Assembly (NCBI RefSeq): GCF_000262755.1
Contig: NZ_AFEU01000002.1
Location: 558,001-622,000 of the forward strand
From: Bacillus methanolicus PB1
Lineage (GTDB): Bacteria; Bacillota; Bacilli; Bacillales; Cytobacillaceae
DNA length: 64,000 bases
Direction of reading: 5' to 3'
Below the pieces are notes generated by a model that ran no database searches, had not been told where the DNA came from, and saw only the letters and a list, made by a program, of their open reading frames with translations. The translations under genes were made by a program, and so were the position numbers. How positions within the stretch are numbered: the first letter of the stretch is position 1; every line of letters begins with the position of its first letter. This document shows positions 35,718 to 45,383 of this stretch, in pieces.

Positions 35718-35769
35718 GTCTCCCTCTTTAATCATGCGTAGGGCGAAGCCCAATGATAAGGGGGAGATG
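35718..35769 (+). promoter_or_regulatory. Left-end hairpin of the IS200/IS605 element
   Basis: TCTCCCTCTTTAATCAT pairs with ATGATAAGGGGGAGA around an inner GGGC-GAA-GCCC stem. It could be the transposase recognition hairpin or a transcription barrier upstream of tnpA. Confidence 0.6.
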
Positions 35770-35828
35770 AATTTCGGTTGGCGATAGCCAAAGCTTATGA
35801 GATAATCAGTAAAAGGATTGATATATCA

Positions 35829-36224
35829 GTGAAATTAGATAGTAATAATTATTCAGTGTTCCTGTTATCATCTTGTACTTGTTGTGAAATATCGCAGGGA
35901 AGTGTTTGATAACGAAATATCCGATTTTGCAAAAGAAATGTTTATTGAAATCGGAAATAAATACAATATTTTATTAGTCGAATGGAATCACGACAAGGAT
36001 CATATCCATATCTTATTCAAAGCACATCCTAATTCCGAACTATCAAAATTTATCAACGCCTATAAAAGTGCTAGTTCACGATTGATTAAAAAGAACTTTC
36101 CATATGTAAGAAAAAACTTTGGAAAGAAATGTTTTGGTCAAGGAGTTTTTGCCTGCTAACGACAGGCGGCGCGCCAATTAGTGTCATAAGATCGAAAATC
36201 AAGGTCCAAAGTGAGGTGAATTGA
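35829..36224 (+). pseudogene. tnpA: IS200/IS605 transposase TnpA (two frameshifts)
   Basis: Tyrosine (Y1) transposase remnant. GTG 35829 opens MKLDSNNYSVFL. The frame then shifts near 35866 into YHLVLVVKYRREVFDNEISD and continues through WNHDKDHIHILFKAHPN (HUH motif HIH). A second shift in the A-run near 36112 restores KLWKEMFWSRSFCLLTTGGA and the end QSEVN at TGA 36222. Both shifts are small indels, so the enzyme is presumably dead. The tail of the frame is directly followed by tnpB. Confidence 0.85.
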
Positions 36225-36225
36225 T

Positions 36226-37341
36226 ATGACCAAGCAGAATAAAGCTTTCAAGTTCCGTTTGTTACCTAATAAAAATCAAGAGGTGTTACTTGCCAAAACA
36301 TTTGGCTGTGTCCGTTTTATCTACAATAAAATGCTGGAAGAACGCAAGGAAACTTATGAAAAGTTCAAAGATAACAAAGAAATTCTTATAAAACAAAAGT
36401 TTCCGACTCCTGCTAAATATAAAGAAGAATTTTCCTTCTTAAAAGAAGTGGATTCATTGGCTTTAGCAAACGCACAAATCAACCTGCAAAATGCTTATAA
36501 AAACTTCTTTGAAGGTCGTGCAGAATTTCCAAAATTCAAAAGCCGAAAAGCAAAGCAATCTTACACAACGAATATGGTAAACGGAAATATCGAATTGAAA
36601 GATGGTCATATCAAATTACCTAAACTGAAATTTGTGAAAATCAAACAACATCGGGAAATCCCTGCTGTTTACAAGATAAAGTCCTGTACCATTTCCAAAA
36701 CGAAGTCAGGGAAATACTATATTTCTATTTTGACTGAATACGAGAAAGAGATTCCTTTATCGACTATTCAGCATGTAGTTGGACTGGATTTTGCTATGGA
36801 TGGTCTGTATGTCGAAAGCGAACAGGGTGAGAAAGCCAATTACCCATATTTCTATCGACAATCATTAGATAAACTAGCAAAAGAACAACGAATTCTTTCT
36901 CGAAGGAAAAAAGGTTCTATCCGTTGGGAAAAACAACGTTTGAAAGTGGCTAAACTTCAAGAAAAGACTGCTAACCAACGCAAGAACTTTCTTCATCATA
37001 AATCGAAAGAATTAGCAATAAACTATGATGCTGTTATTATTGAAGATCTGGACATGAAAGGGATGTCACAAGCTCTTCATTTTGGCAAGAGTGTTCACGA
37101 TAATGGTTGGAACATATTCACAACATTTCTCAAATACAAACTTGAAGAACAAGGAAAGAGACTGATTAAGATTGACAAATGGTTTCCTTCTACCAAAAGA
37201 TGTTCTTGCTTTGGCGCAGAAAAAGAAATGCCATTATCAGAACGTGTATATCAATGTTCCTGTGGCTTTGTACTAGATCGTGACCATAATTCAGCTATCA
37301 ATATCAAAAATGAAGGATTACGACTATTAGCGTTAGCATAA
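36226..37341 (+). CDS. tnpB: RNA-guided nuclease TnpB (IS200/IS605 family)
   Basis: 371 residues. The N-terminal helix-turn-helix region starts KAFKFRLLPNKNQEVLLAKT. The split RuvC domain holds Asp in VVGLDFAMDG, Glu in AVIIEDLDMKGM and Asp in VLDRDHNSAINI. The zinc ribbon is irregular: Cys326-Ser-Cys328-Phe329-Gly where CSxCG is usual, then Cys344-Ser-Cys346-Gly. Family TnpB cleaves the donor joint using a guide RNA from the element's right end. Full length, but the Phe329 substitution may weaken zinc binding. GTGAGGTGAATTG provides the binding site. Confidence 0.92.
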   Translation: MTKQNKAFKFRLLPNKNQEVLLAKTFGCVRFIYNKMLEERKETYEKFKDNKEILIKQKFPTPAKYKEEFSFLKEVDSLALANAQINLQNAYKNFFEGRAEFPKFKSRKAKQSYTTNMVNGNIELKDGHIKLPKLKFVKIKQHREIPAVYKIKSCTISKTKSGKYYISILTEYEKEIPLSTIQHVVGLDFAMDGLYVESEQGEKANYPYFYRQSLDKLAKEQRILSRRKKGSIRWEKQRLKVAKLQEKTANQRKNFLHHKSKELAINYDAVIIEDLDMKGMSQALHFGKSVHDNGWNIFTTFLKYKLEEQGKRLIKIDKWFPSTKRCSCFGAEKEMPLSERVYQCSCGFVLDRDHNSAINIKNEGLRLLALA

Positions 37342-37466
37342 TAATAAAAACTCTTGGAACAAGAGGGTTAGCTCGGTCAATTTAGTCAGCTAGTAAAAGT
37401 GGCTATTACCCGAGAAGCCCCCACTTCAATTTGACCGCAATGTTAAATAAGTGGTGGGTAGTTCAC
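37342..37466 (+). ncRNA. Likely omega/reRNA scaffold region at the IS605 right end
   Basis: The 3' end of tnpB and the following 125 bp normally encode the guide RNA scaffold. Here pairings include CTCTTG / CAAGAG just after the stop and CCCCCACTT / AAGTGGTGGG at the right end, closing at TAGTTCAC. The guide would be the flank from about 37467. The 5' boundary lies inside tnpB and is not determinable here. Confidence 0.5.
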
Positions 37467-37583
37467 TTACCTGCGTGTAACGTTTGCCCGTTGAGGGTAA
37501 ATTTTTTTCCTTTTGAATAGCCAATTTCACGACTTTCACCGACAGATTCAATAACACCCCGATTTGGCACACTACAATAAAAA

Positions 37584-37609
37584 ATCAGCCTCCGTCTCAG
37601 AAGGCTGAT
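37584..37609 (-). terminator. Terminator of the ywqBA-like operon
   Basis: On the minus strand ATCAGCCTTCTGAGACGGAG followed by GCTGATTTTTTATT. Lies 18 bp after the helicase stop. Confidence 0.88.
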
Positions 37610-37626
37610 CTAATCGCAACGAGCGA

Positions 37627-40437
37627 CTACCCCAAATATATCAGTTCCCGCAATTCATTTGTCGAAAGCTCGGTAATCCAGTTTTCGCTTTGAATGATTT
37701 GGTCATTTAATGATTGCTTTTTTTCAATCATCGCATCAATTTTTTCCTCTAATGTGCCGGTGCTGATCAGTTTGTGAACGTGCACAAACCGCTTTTGGCC
37801 GATCCGGTACGCCCTGTCGGTAGCCTGGTTTTCAACCGCCGGATTCCACCAGCGGTCATAATGGATGACATGGTTGGCAGCCGTTAAGTTCAAGCCGGTG
37901 CCGCCCGCCTTTAATGAAAGCAAAAACACAGGGAATTTGCCGCTTTGGAAACGTTCAATCATTTCATCGCGCTGTTTTTTCGGCACGCTTCCGTTTAAAA
38001 ACGGCGCATCGATTCCATGTATGTTTCTCAATACAGTGCGGATCATTTCGCCCATTTCAAGATATTGGGTAAAAATTAAACAGCTTTCGCCCTGGCCAAG
38101 AACCGCTTCAACTAGTTCATTTAATTTTTCCAGCTTGGAAGAACGTTCAAGCAAGTCTTCCGGCTTTTCTTCTTTCAAGTAAAGAGCAGGGTGGTTGCAA
38201 AGCTGCTTCAACTTGCTGAGCATTTGCAAGACAAGACCTTTTCGCTCAAACCCGGTGAGCTTTTCAATTTCTGCAAACGTGTCGCGGACAAGCTGTTCAT
38301 ATAGCGATGCCTGTTCAGCTGTTAATGGGCAGTACTCCTTTTGCTCAAGCTTATCAGGCAGGTTCAGCGCCACTTCTTCATCTTTTTTCGTCCGGCGCAG
38401 GAGGAACGGGCGAATCAGCGCCTGCAGCTCTTTAATTTTATCCTTCCGGTCGTCTTTTTCGATCGGAATAACAAACCGTTTCTGAAACTGGCCGGCGCTG
38501 CCAAGGTAGCCGTGGTTGGTAAAATCAAAAATCGACCAAAGTTCGGTTAACCGGTTTTCCATCGGCGTTCCGGTCAGGGCAATATGATGGCGTCCTTTCA
38601 AACGCCTTACAGCCCGCGATTGTTTCGTTTGTGCATTTTTTATATTTTGCGCTTCATCGATGGCGATCGTGCTCCATGTCAGCGATTCGAATTCCTCAAA
38701 ATCGAGATGGGTCAGGCCGTATGACGTTAAGACGACATCTGCATCAGAAGAAGCCTTTTTAAAAGCTTCTCCTTTAAGCCGCGCCTGGCCGTAATGCAGA
38801 TATACGTTCAGCCCCGGAGCAAACCGTTCGAGTTCTTTTTGCCAGTTCCCAAGAACCGATGTGGGGCACACAATCAAGGCGGGTCCGGCATCTTCGTTTT
38901 CTTTTACCGACAGCAAATAGGAAATGAGCTGAACGGTTTTTCCGAGTCCCATATCATCTGCAAGGACGGCGCCAAAACCGAAGCGGCGCAAAAACAAGAG
39001 CCAGCTCATGCCTCGCCGCTGGTATGGCCTAAGTTCGCCGTGTAAACCGGCAGGGACCGGCATTTCCGGAATTTCACTGATTTCGGAAAGCTGACGGACC
39101 ATTTGCTTCCATTGTTTGTTCAGCTCGATTTGAATTCGGGCAAATGCTTTCGGGTTGTCGAGCTCATCCGCCGCATCTTCTTCTGGAGCTATCAGCTCCT
39201 GTTCAAGCAGGTCGCGAACGTGCAGACCTTCTTTTTCCGCTTTTTTCATTAAATCTTGAATTTGGCGGATAAAGTTCGGATCAAGTTTGATCCAGCGGCC
39301 GCGAATATACACAAGCCGCCGTTTGTCATCGACAAGCTTGCGGAACTCTTCTTCTGAGAGATCAACGCCGTTCATGGAAAAGCGCCAATCAAAATCGAGC
39401 ATGGCTTGAAGCCCGACAAAAGATGGACGGTGGCTTGACGTTCCTTTTACGCGGGCTTTTATTTTCAAATTGGCATTTTTCATTGCCTGCCACCAGGAAG
39501 GAAGCAGGATCTCGACACCTAGTGCAAGCAGCACTTCACTTGCTTCGGTTAAAAATGTCCAAGCCTGATCTTCTGTTAAACGGCGCAGAAGGCCGTTCCC
39601 ATCTTGCAGCCACGGAAACAGCCGGCCCAAGCGGTTTTCCTCGGAAGCAACTTTTTCTAAATGCGGTTTCCAGCCGCGCGGAAACGATGAAACATGATGC
39701 GGATCAACGATGATGTCAGGCTTCTTTTTATCCCGCAAAAAGAGATCCAGGCTCCATTCGCCATCTTCATCAGCCGGCTCTTCAAGCCGCAGTCCGATCG
39801 TGAATGGAGCAGGGTCATCCTTGATGCCCATCCATTCCAGCCACTTTTCCTCATCAAAAAAAGCAGACAAATTTGCTGCAGGCAAGTCTTTATTTTTCAA
39901 CAATGCCAGCTTTTCATCGAAAAATGATCTCTGCTCAGAGTTTCTCGCAAAGTATGCTTCAAGGGAATGGTGGAACCAGTCCCGGATAAAATCATGAACG
40001 GATATGGCATTTTCAAGCGGCTGTTCCCAAAAAGACTGGTCAAATTCTTTGACGATCCGTTCAGGGAGCGCCCAACGAAACTCGTCTTCATCGAGCAGCG
40101 AAAAATCAGGGCGCCATTCTTTTTCAATAATCGCATCATAAATAGCCGGTGCCGCAGCAAGGCATATTTGGGCCGTTTCATCCCAGTCCCACTCCAAAAG
40201 GCGGTTGAATTGTTCTTTCGCGAGCAGCGTCACAAGCTGCCAGCCATTCACAAAAACACCTTCAACTCCATCCAACGTTTCAAGATCAAGGAGGGTCCCA
40301 TAAAAACTTTCTTCATGGCGATGAAAAAGCAGGTGTTTCCAATGGGAAGCCTCTATAAAGCTTTCGGTTTCTGCGGTGATAAAAAATCGTTCACCAATTG
40401 GCATAATTGCTATCTGTAAAGATCTTGTCTCATACAT
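37627..40437 (-). CDS. ywqA: SNF2-family DEAD/DEAH-box helicase (YwqA-like)
   Basis: 936 residues; large DNA translocase of the SWI2/SNF2 superfamily. The N-terminal half holds a bacterial SNF2-associated domain. The motor begins near residue 470: motif I LADDMGLGKTVQLISYL, motif II IDEAQNIKNA, motif III ALTGTPMENRLTELWSIFDF, then the C-terminal RecA lobe with FLLSLKAGGTGLNLTAANHV and motif VI ATDRAYRIGQ. The gene overlaps the end of the SWIM gene by 8 bp. The pair resembles B. subtilis ywqA-ywqB. Role in DNA repair or transcription recycling is inferred from family only. Confidence 0.9.
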   Translation of the reverse strand: MYETRSLQIAIMPIGERFFITAETESFIEASHWKHLLFHRHEESFYGTLLDLETLDGVEGVFVNGWQLVTLLAKEQFNRLLEWDWDETAQICLAAAPAIYDAIIEKEWRPDFSLLDEDEFRWALPERIVKEFDQSFWEQPLENAISVHDFIRDWFHHSLEAYFARNSEQRSFFDEKLALLKNKDLPAANLSAFFDEEKWLEWMGIKDDPAPFTIGLRLEEPADEDGEWSLDLFLRDKKKPDIIVDPHHVSSFPRGWKPHLEKVASEENRLGRLFPWLQDGNGLLRRLTEDQAWTFLTEASEVLLALGVEILLPSWWQAMKNANLKIKARVKGTSSHRPSFVGLQAMLDFDWRFSMNGVDLSEEEFRKLVDDKRRLVYIRGRWIKLDPNFIRQIQDLMKKAEKEGLHVRDLLEQELIAPEEDAADELDNPKAFARIQIELNKQWKQMVRQLSEISEIPEMPVPAGLHGELRPYQRRGMSWLLFLRRFGFGAVLADDMGLGKTVQLISYLLSVKENEDAGPALIVCPTSVLGNWQKELERFAPGLNVYLHYGQARLKGEAFKKASSDADVVLTSYGLTHLDFEEFESLTWSTIAIDEAQNIKNAQTKQSRAVRRLKGRHHIALTGTPMENRLTELWSIFDFTNHGYLGSAGQFQKRFVIPIEKDDRKDKIKELQALIRPFLLRRTKKDEEVALNLPDKLEQKEYCPLTAEQASLYEQLVRDTFAEIEKLTGFERKGLVLQMLSKLKQLCNHPALYLKEEKPEDLLERSSKLEKLNELVEAVLGQGESCLIFTQYLEMGEMIRTVLRNIHGIDAPFLNGSVPKKQRDEMIERFQSGKFPVFLLSLKAGGTGLNLTAANHVIHYDRWWNPAVENQATDRAYRIGQKRFVHVHKLISTGTLEEKIDAMIEKKQSLNDQIIQSENWITELSTNELRELIYLG

Positions 40438-42043
40438 CGATCAGTTTACCTCTTTTGCATTCTTCTTGAAAGGCGCGAAGCCGTTTTGTTTTTTTCATCA
40501 GTTCGGCCATAAACGTTTCAAAATCTTCCGGACGTTTCATTTTCTTATAAATTGTACGCAGCTTCTTTAAGTGCCGGACCGCTTCCCGGTAATTTGCCCG
40601 GTTTTTCAGTTCAATATTTCGGACAACCGATTGATGGTAGAGGGGAAGAAGGATCTCAGGCTTTTCCTTCTGAACAGTTTTTATTCGGTCTGCCGGCAAA
40701 TCGCTCACATCAAAACCAATATAAGATTGCAATTCTCCCCATTTTTCAAGTCGGCCTTGCCGGAATAACAACTCTTCATACTCTCCATAACTGTAGGGAA
40801 GGGTTTGAAGAAGAGCGCGTTCATATAAATCATAGCGGCCGCTTTCCACACAAAACGGAGTCAGGACAGCAAGCGCCAAGTTAGTAAAATCACGTCGTTT
40901 ATGGTATCCGATCAGCGTTTTCGTGTACCGGTTCAGCTGCAGAATAAAAAACTCGACATATGGTGTCATTCTTGTCCATGCTTTCTGCTCCGTAAGCAAT
41001 TCCAGCCAGTAGATCATGTATGGGGCAGCATCCTTGCCTATCCGCTGCAATTCAAAAATTGCCTCTTCATCTTTGCGGGACAATATGTTCAGATGGGCCA
41101 GGGCAATCGCAGGCGGAAGGGAGCCGTTTCTTTTCACAAGCTCGGTCAAACTGGAGCGTTCATCTTCACGCCACTTGCTTTGCTTAAAAAGATTCGTCCA
41201 TAAAACTCTGTATAATTGAACTCCTTCGTATTCGATGAACTCAGGCACAAATAGAAGGTCCTCGGTTATGTCCTTTAGATTTTCAATGAATTCATCAAAA
41301 GCAAACGGCATAGAATGAACAGACAAACGATAAATTGCCGCTTCTGCACCCTCGATCAAAGAATGGAATACATGCCGGTAATAACGGTCATCAGTATGCC
41401 CATACTTTTCGCTGACTTCCGTGAGTTTTAAAAAAGAGAAAACTGAAGAGATCAGTTCGTAAAGAGTTTTCCATTCTTGCTCAACCGGGGTACTTGCTTT
41501 TACGCGCTTCATATAGATTTGGAAAAGTTCCAGGACGACATACGGCCGAGGCTCTCCCTTTCCGTTCATAATCGAATCGAAGCTCTCTTCAAAGGCACGT
41601 ATCCAGTTTTCATAGGACGCCTCTAATTTTGTATTTCTTTTTAACAGGTCCTTCGCTCTTTCGAGGCCCCATGTCGAAGCAAAAGATTTTTCCTTTATTG
41701 GCCGGCGCCACTCTTCAATCCAGTCAGCAACACTGCCAATATTTGAATAGGCCTGAAAAAATGCTGCAAGCTGATGCCGGCAAAATCCTGCCGCCGGACA
41801 GGAGCAGCCGCTCGCTTCAAGAAAATTCAAATCAAGCCGGACATCAACGGGCGCCGCATCCTGAACGGAGGCAAAGACGGCTTCGTCTTCCAGCTTCATT
41901 TTATAAACCATCCCTTGGCGATAAAGAATCATGCCTTTTTGTACAATATTTGCATCCTCAGCCGCCTCTGCCCGCAGCATCTTTTGAAAATCCCGGGCCG
42001 CAAACTCCAACATTTCTCTATAATGATCAGGAATCGGTGCCAT
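40430..42043 (-). CDS. ywqB: SWIM zinc-finger domain protein (YwqB-like)
   Basis: 537 residues. The SWIM motif CxCx(n)CxH is at about residues 80-92 (GCSCPAAGFCRHQLAAFF), followed by a long helical, TPR-like region of unknown role. SWIM proteins often partner SNF2 ATPases and bind DNA or protein. ATG 42043 follows ACGGGAGGTTGAC. It is upstream of and overlaps the helicase gene, so the two are co-translated. Confidence 0.85.
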   Translation of the reverse strand: MAPIPDHYREMLEFAARDFQKMLRAEAAEDANIVQKGMILYRQGMVYKMKLEDEAVFASVQDAAPVDVRLDLNFLEASGCSCPAAGFCRHQLAAFFQAYSNIGSVADWIEEWRRPIKEKSFASTWGLERAKDLLKRNTKLEASYENWIRAFEESFDSIMNGKGEPRPYVVLELFQIYMKRVKASTPVEQEWKTLYELISSVFSFLKLTEVSEKYGHTDDRYYRHVFHSLIEGAEAAIYRLSVHSMPFAFDEFIENLKDITEDLLFVPEFIEYEGVQLYRVLWTNLFKQSKWREDERSSLTELVKRNGSLPPAIALAHLNILSRKDEEAIFELQRIGKDAAPYMIYWLELLTEQKAWTRMTPYVEFFILQLNRYTKTLIGYHKRRDFTNLALAVLTPFCVESGRYDLYERALLQTLPYSYGEYEELLFRQGRLEKWGELQSYIGFDVSDLPADRIKTVQKEKPEILLPLYHQSVVRNIELKNRANYREAVRHLKKLRTIYKKMKRPEDFETFMAELMKKTKRLRAFQEECKRGKLIDV

Positions 42044-42237
42044 CTGTCAACCTCCCGTAACTAAAGAACCACATTCTTTTATTATACCCGAAAAAACCAG
42101 GAAGGAGGAGGGGGTAAGAAGGGGAAAAAAAATCGCCTGGGAAAAGGGAAGATTCTTCGGAAAAAGAAAGGCAACAAAATCGACGGCTCAAAACAAATAG
42201 CACATAAGGGAGGCATGGCTCATAAATCCAACGCAAC

Positions 42238-42312
42238 GGAGTCTGGCCTTTAACAAATTAACGTATTAACGCAGTGCGGGCCTGGCCCTCAGTAGTTTAA
42301 CGCGTTAAAGCG
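42238..42312. repeat. Palindromic intergenic element (AACGCGTT type)
   Basis: GGAGTCTGGCC, TTAACAAATTAACGTATTAACG, CGGGCCTGGCCC, then TTTAACGCGTTAAAGC. Same family as the 15.1, 17.85 and 21.0 kb copies. Confidence 0.6.
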
Positions 42313-42351
42313 AAAACTGCACAAAACTTTTAATCTCCTACATTAGAAGCA

Positions 42352-42382
42352 AAAAAATAACCTCCTAACGATTAGGAGGTTA
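42352..42382 (-). terminator. Terminator overlapping the end of the NlpC/P60 gene
   Basis: On the minus strand TAACCTCCTAATCGTTAGGA with GGTTATTTTTTT: a 10-bp perfect stem and T7. The TAA stop codon is the first base of the stem. Confidence 0.92.
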
Positions 42383-42826
42383 CATCCGCTTTGATCCGTG
42401 ATAGACTCTGCTCCAATATGGATTAGACATGGAGTCTATTTTTACACCTTTTGAAGTTGAATGAACAAATTTGTTGGAACCAATGTATATCCCTACGTGG
42501 GAAGCACCTTTTTTATTAGTGTTGAAAAATACGAGATCGCCATTTCTCAAATTCTTTTTGGAAACGGCCGTTCCTTTGCTGTACATTTCACCGGCTGTTC
42601 TGGGAAGAGTTTTTCCTGCTTGCCTAAATGAAAAATAAACTAAACCTGAACAATCAAATCCGGATGGTGAAATTCCGCCCCATTTATAAGGAACTCCAAC
42701 ATATTTTTGAGCAATAGCGGCAGCTTTCATACTGTAGCTTGTTGCTGCATATGTATGATTTGTTCCAAGAAATCCACTAAGAAACACAGTCAAAGAAACT
42801 AATACCGATAGTATACACTTTTTCAT
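42380..42826 (-). CDS. Secreted NlpC/P60 family peptidoglycan endopeptidase
   Basis: 148 residues with a signal peptide (LSVLVSLTVFLSGFLGTNHT, cleavage near AYAA-type site at 27-28). The NlpC/P60 domain has Cys59 (GFDCSGLVYF), His110 (ASHVGIYIG) and His122 as the catalytic triad. The family cleaves gamma-D-glutamyl-diamino acid bonds in the wall. No SH3 or LysM repeats, so wall binding must be by the domain itself. TATCGGGGTG precedes ATG 42826. Confidence 0.9.
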   Translation of the reverse strand: MKKCILSVLVSLTVFLSGFLGTNHTYAATSYSMKAAAIAQKYVGVPYKWGGISPSGFDCSGLVYFSFRQAGKTLPRTAGEMYSKGTAVSKKNLRNGDLVFFNTNKKGASHVGIYIGSNKFVHSTSKGVKIDSMSNPYWSRVYHGSKRM

Positions 42827-43258
42827 AATGCACCCCGATAAATCCTACTAATCTCTTTTCTCTATCAATCAACGACAGTATTATCTCATAAAAGCAACCA
42901 CTTTCAATTTACAGATTTATAAAAAAGATTACAGTTTTATTTCAAATTTCGACCTTATTTGATCATTTATGATAATTTTTGCGGGGAACCATTAAGAAAA
43001 TTCGAGCAAGAAATTTAATAAAAAAAAGGCTGACTCATAAAGGATGTCAATATTTGTATGGGAGGGATCTGACCTTTGCTTATGAGTGAGCCTCTTATTT
43101 TCTATAGTATAGTTGGAATATAAAGAAAACTATGCTTCAATTGGACGCTGCGTGCTTGGATATGTATTTTGAACTAATAAAGTATTTAGAATCTTTGAGT
43201 TTTCCGCATTGTTCTAATAATAATAGAATGGTAGATTAATACAGAGGAGGGGAGAAAT
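42827..43258. other. Intergenic region between divergent envelope genes
   Basis: 432 bp between the NlpC/P60 gene (minus) and the PBP gene (plus). It holds one MITE-like palindromic element (43027-43093) and otherwise AT-rich sequence. Confidence 0.6.
43027..43093. repeat. Short MITE-like palindromic element with AGGCTGACTCATAA ends
   Basis: AGGCTGACTCATAA (left) and TTATGAGTGAGCCT (right) are inverted ends. The core GGATGTCAATATTTGTATGG..GGATCTGACCTTT is a shortened version of the 26.0 kb element. Confidence 0.65.
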
Positions 43259-45256
43259 ATGCGGAAATCCATATATTTACTATTAGCGGCATTCATAGTT
43301 ACTGTGCTGGCAAGCTGCAATAAAGAGCCAAAGCCAGAAGACCGTTTTGACGAGTATATAAAGCTATGGAACGCACAAAAATTTGATAAAATGTATGAAT
43401 TTTTATCAGACAAAGTAAAAGAAAAGGTGACAAAGGAAGAATTCACGAGCAGATACGAAAAAGTTTATAGAGACCTGGAAATCACCGATTTAAAAGTCAA
43501 ATTTGACAAACCGGAGGAAGGGAGCAAACCGAAAGAAGATAAGATCGAATTTCCTTTTTCGGTGAAGATGAACAGCATAGCCGGTCCTATCAAATTTAAT
43601 CATTCTGCGAAGCTTATAAAAGAAAAACGGGAAGATGAAAAAAATTGGTATGTTGACTGGGATACAACGTATATCTTTCCTGAACTAAAAAAAGGAGACA
43701 AGATTCAAGTATCGACGATTCCGGCGAAGCGCGGCGAAATCCTTGATAGAAATGGAAACGGGTTGGCGGTTAACGGAACAGCCTATGAAATCGGGATTGT
43801 TCCGGAAAAAATGGGAGAACATCGAGAAGAAATTATTAACCAAGTGGCTGCTCTTCTTGAAATGGAGCCGGAGAAAATTGGTAAATTGTTAAATGCAGGC
43901 TGGGTACAGCCAAATTATTTTGTGCCGATAAAGAAAATTTCCAAGGAAGATCGCGAGCTGTTTGAAAAACTGGTTTCAATCCCGTCCGTATTAAAAAAGG
44001 ATGTTGAGGCAAGGGTGTATCCATATAAAGAGTCAGCCGCACATTTAATTGGTTATGTAGGTCCAATTACAGCCGATGAACTTAAAGAACTAGAAGGCAA
44101 AGGTTATTCAAGCAATGACATGATAGGAAAAAGAGGGCTTGAACAAGTTCTTGAAGAACGGCTAAAAGGAGAAAACGGCGCAAAAATCACGATAAAGAAA
44201 GCGGATGGAATAGAGGTCCTCCTTAAAGAAAAAGAGGTAAAGAATGGTGAAAACATTACATTAACAATTGATGCTGAGTTGCAGGCTAAAGTATTTAAGG
44301 AAATGAACGGTGAACCAGGTACTGCCTCCGCCATTAATCCAAAAACGGGCGAAACACTGGCTCTCGTCAGCAGTCCGAGCTTTGATCCAAACAAAGCAGC
44401 TTTGGGAATGTCATCCAGCCAGTGGAAAGAACTCCAAGATAACAAAAATCAGCCTCTGTTAACGCGGTTCAAGGCGACATATGCCCCCGGTTCGGTCATT
44501 AAGCCGCTTGTTGCTGCAATTGGTTTAAAAGAAGGAGCGATTACGCCTGAAAAAACTATAAATGTTAAGGGGAAACAGTGGCAGAAAGATAACTCGTGGG
44601 GAAATTACAAAGTGACAAGGGTAAAAGATCCGAAAGGTCCGGTTAACCTTGAAAAAGCACTCGTTTACTCTGATAACATTTATTTTGCCCAAACGGCACT
44701 TGAGCTTGGCAAAGAAAGGTTTGCGACAGGATTAAAAATGTTCGGATTTGAAGAAGAAATCCCTTATCCTTTCCCAATCGAAAGTTCCAAGCTTGGCGAA
44801 ATGGATACGGAAATTAAGCTTGCAGACTCCGGATATGGCCAGGGACAAGTGGAAATGAGCATTGTTCACCTTGCTGCTTCTTATACTCCGTTTATCAATA
44901 AAGGAAACATGATCAAGCCGGTATTGTTTAAAGAGGAAGCCAAAGGCGAAGTCTGGCACGAAAGTATTATAAGCGAAGCCGAGGCAAATCTTATTAACAG
45001 TGATTTACTAAAAGTAGTTGAAGATCCTCAGGGGACCGCCCATACCGCCAAAATAGATGGTTATCCGATTGCAGGTAAAACCGGAACTGCAGAATTTAAA
45101 AAGCATCAGGGAGAAAAAGGAACCGAAAACGGCAGTTTTGTCGCATACAATGCAAACCAACCGGAAATATTGATTGCAATGATGCTCGAGAACGTTCAAG
45201 ATAAAGGCGGATCCAAGACGGCGGTTTCAAAAGTGAAGAAGATATTGTCAAAATAA
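43259..45256 (+). CDS. pbpC: Penicillin-binding protein, class B, PBP3/MecA-like
   Basis: 665-residue DD-transpeptidase that cross-links peptidoglycan outside the membrane. A lipoprotein-like signal ends VLASC (Cys20). Residues about 25-140 form an NTF2-like (MecA_N) domain, then a PBP dimerisation domain (IPAKRGEILDRNGNGLAVNG) and the transpeptidase domain. Active-site motifs are Ser412-x-x-Lys415 (GSVIK), Ser471-Asp-Asn473 and Lys607-Thr-Gly609. The architecture matches B. subtilis PbpC (PBP3, 668 residues), a low-affinity PBP. GAGGGGAGAAAT precedes ATG 43259. Confidence 0.93.
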   Translation: MRKSIYLLLAAFIVTVLASCNKEPKPEDRFDEYIKLWNAQKFDKMYEFLSDKVKEKVTKEEFTSRYEKVYRDLEITDLKVKFDKPEEGSKPKEDKIEFPFSVKMNSIAGPIKFNHSAKLIKEKREDEKNWYVDWDTTYIFPELKKGDKIQVSTIPAKRGEILDRNGNGLAVNGTAYEIGIVPEKMGEHREEIINQVAALLEMEPEKIGKLLNAGWVQPNYFVPIKKISKEDRELFEKLVSIPSVLKKDVEARVYPYKESAAHLIGYVGPITADELKELEGKGYSSNDMIGKRGLEQVLEERLKGENGAKITIKKADGIEVLLKEKEVKNGENITLTIDAELQAKVFKEMNGEPGTASAINPKTGETLALVSSPSFDPNKAALGMSSSQWKELQDNKNQPLLTRFKATYAPGSVIKPLVAAIGLKEGAITPEKTINVKGKQWQKDNSWGNYKVTRVKDPKGPVNLEKALVYSDNIYFAQTALELGKERFATGLKMFGFEEEIPYPFPIESSKLGEMDTEIKLADSGYGQGQVEMSIVHLAASYTPFINKGNMIKPVLFKEEAKGEVWHESIISEAEANLINSDLLKVVEDPQGTAHTAKIDGYPIAGKTGTAEFKKHQGEKGTENGSFVAYNANQPEILIAMMLENVQDKGGSKTAVSKVKKILSK

Positions 45257-45383
45257 TATTGAAGGCAGCAAAAGCTGTCTTCTTTTTTAAGTGAAAGTCG
45301 CGATACTGGATTATTTTAAATACGATTTTATCGGTAAAATTTTGCGGGGAAGTATTTTAAGATAATGAGATTTTTTTTGAAAA

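Larger units (their letters stand above)
35710..37466 (+). mobile_element. IS200/IS605-family element (tnpA pseudogene + tnpB)
   Basis: Composed of a left hairpin region (35718-35769), a frameshifted Y1 transposase tnpA, a full-length tnpB, and a right end. The right end has GAAGCCCCCACTTCAA, AAGTGGTGGGTAGTTCAC, typical of IS605-type right ends. No inverted repeats or target duplication, as expected for this family. Exact ends are estimated. Confidence 0.8.

Noticed and set aside
42027-42236. Open frame upstream of the SWIM gene on the minus strand
   Set aside because: It overlaps the binding site and start of the SWIM gene in another frame and encodes an unlikely low-complexity peptide.
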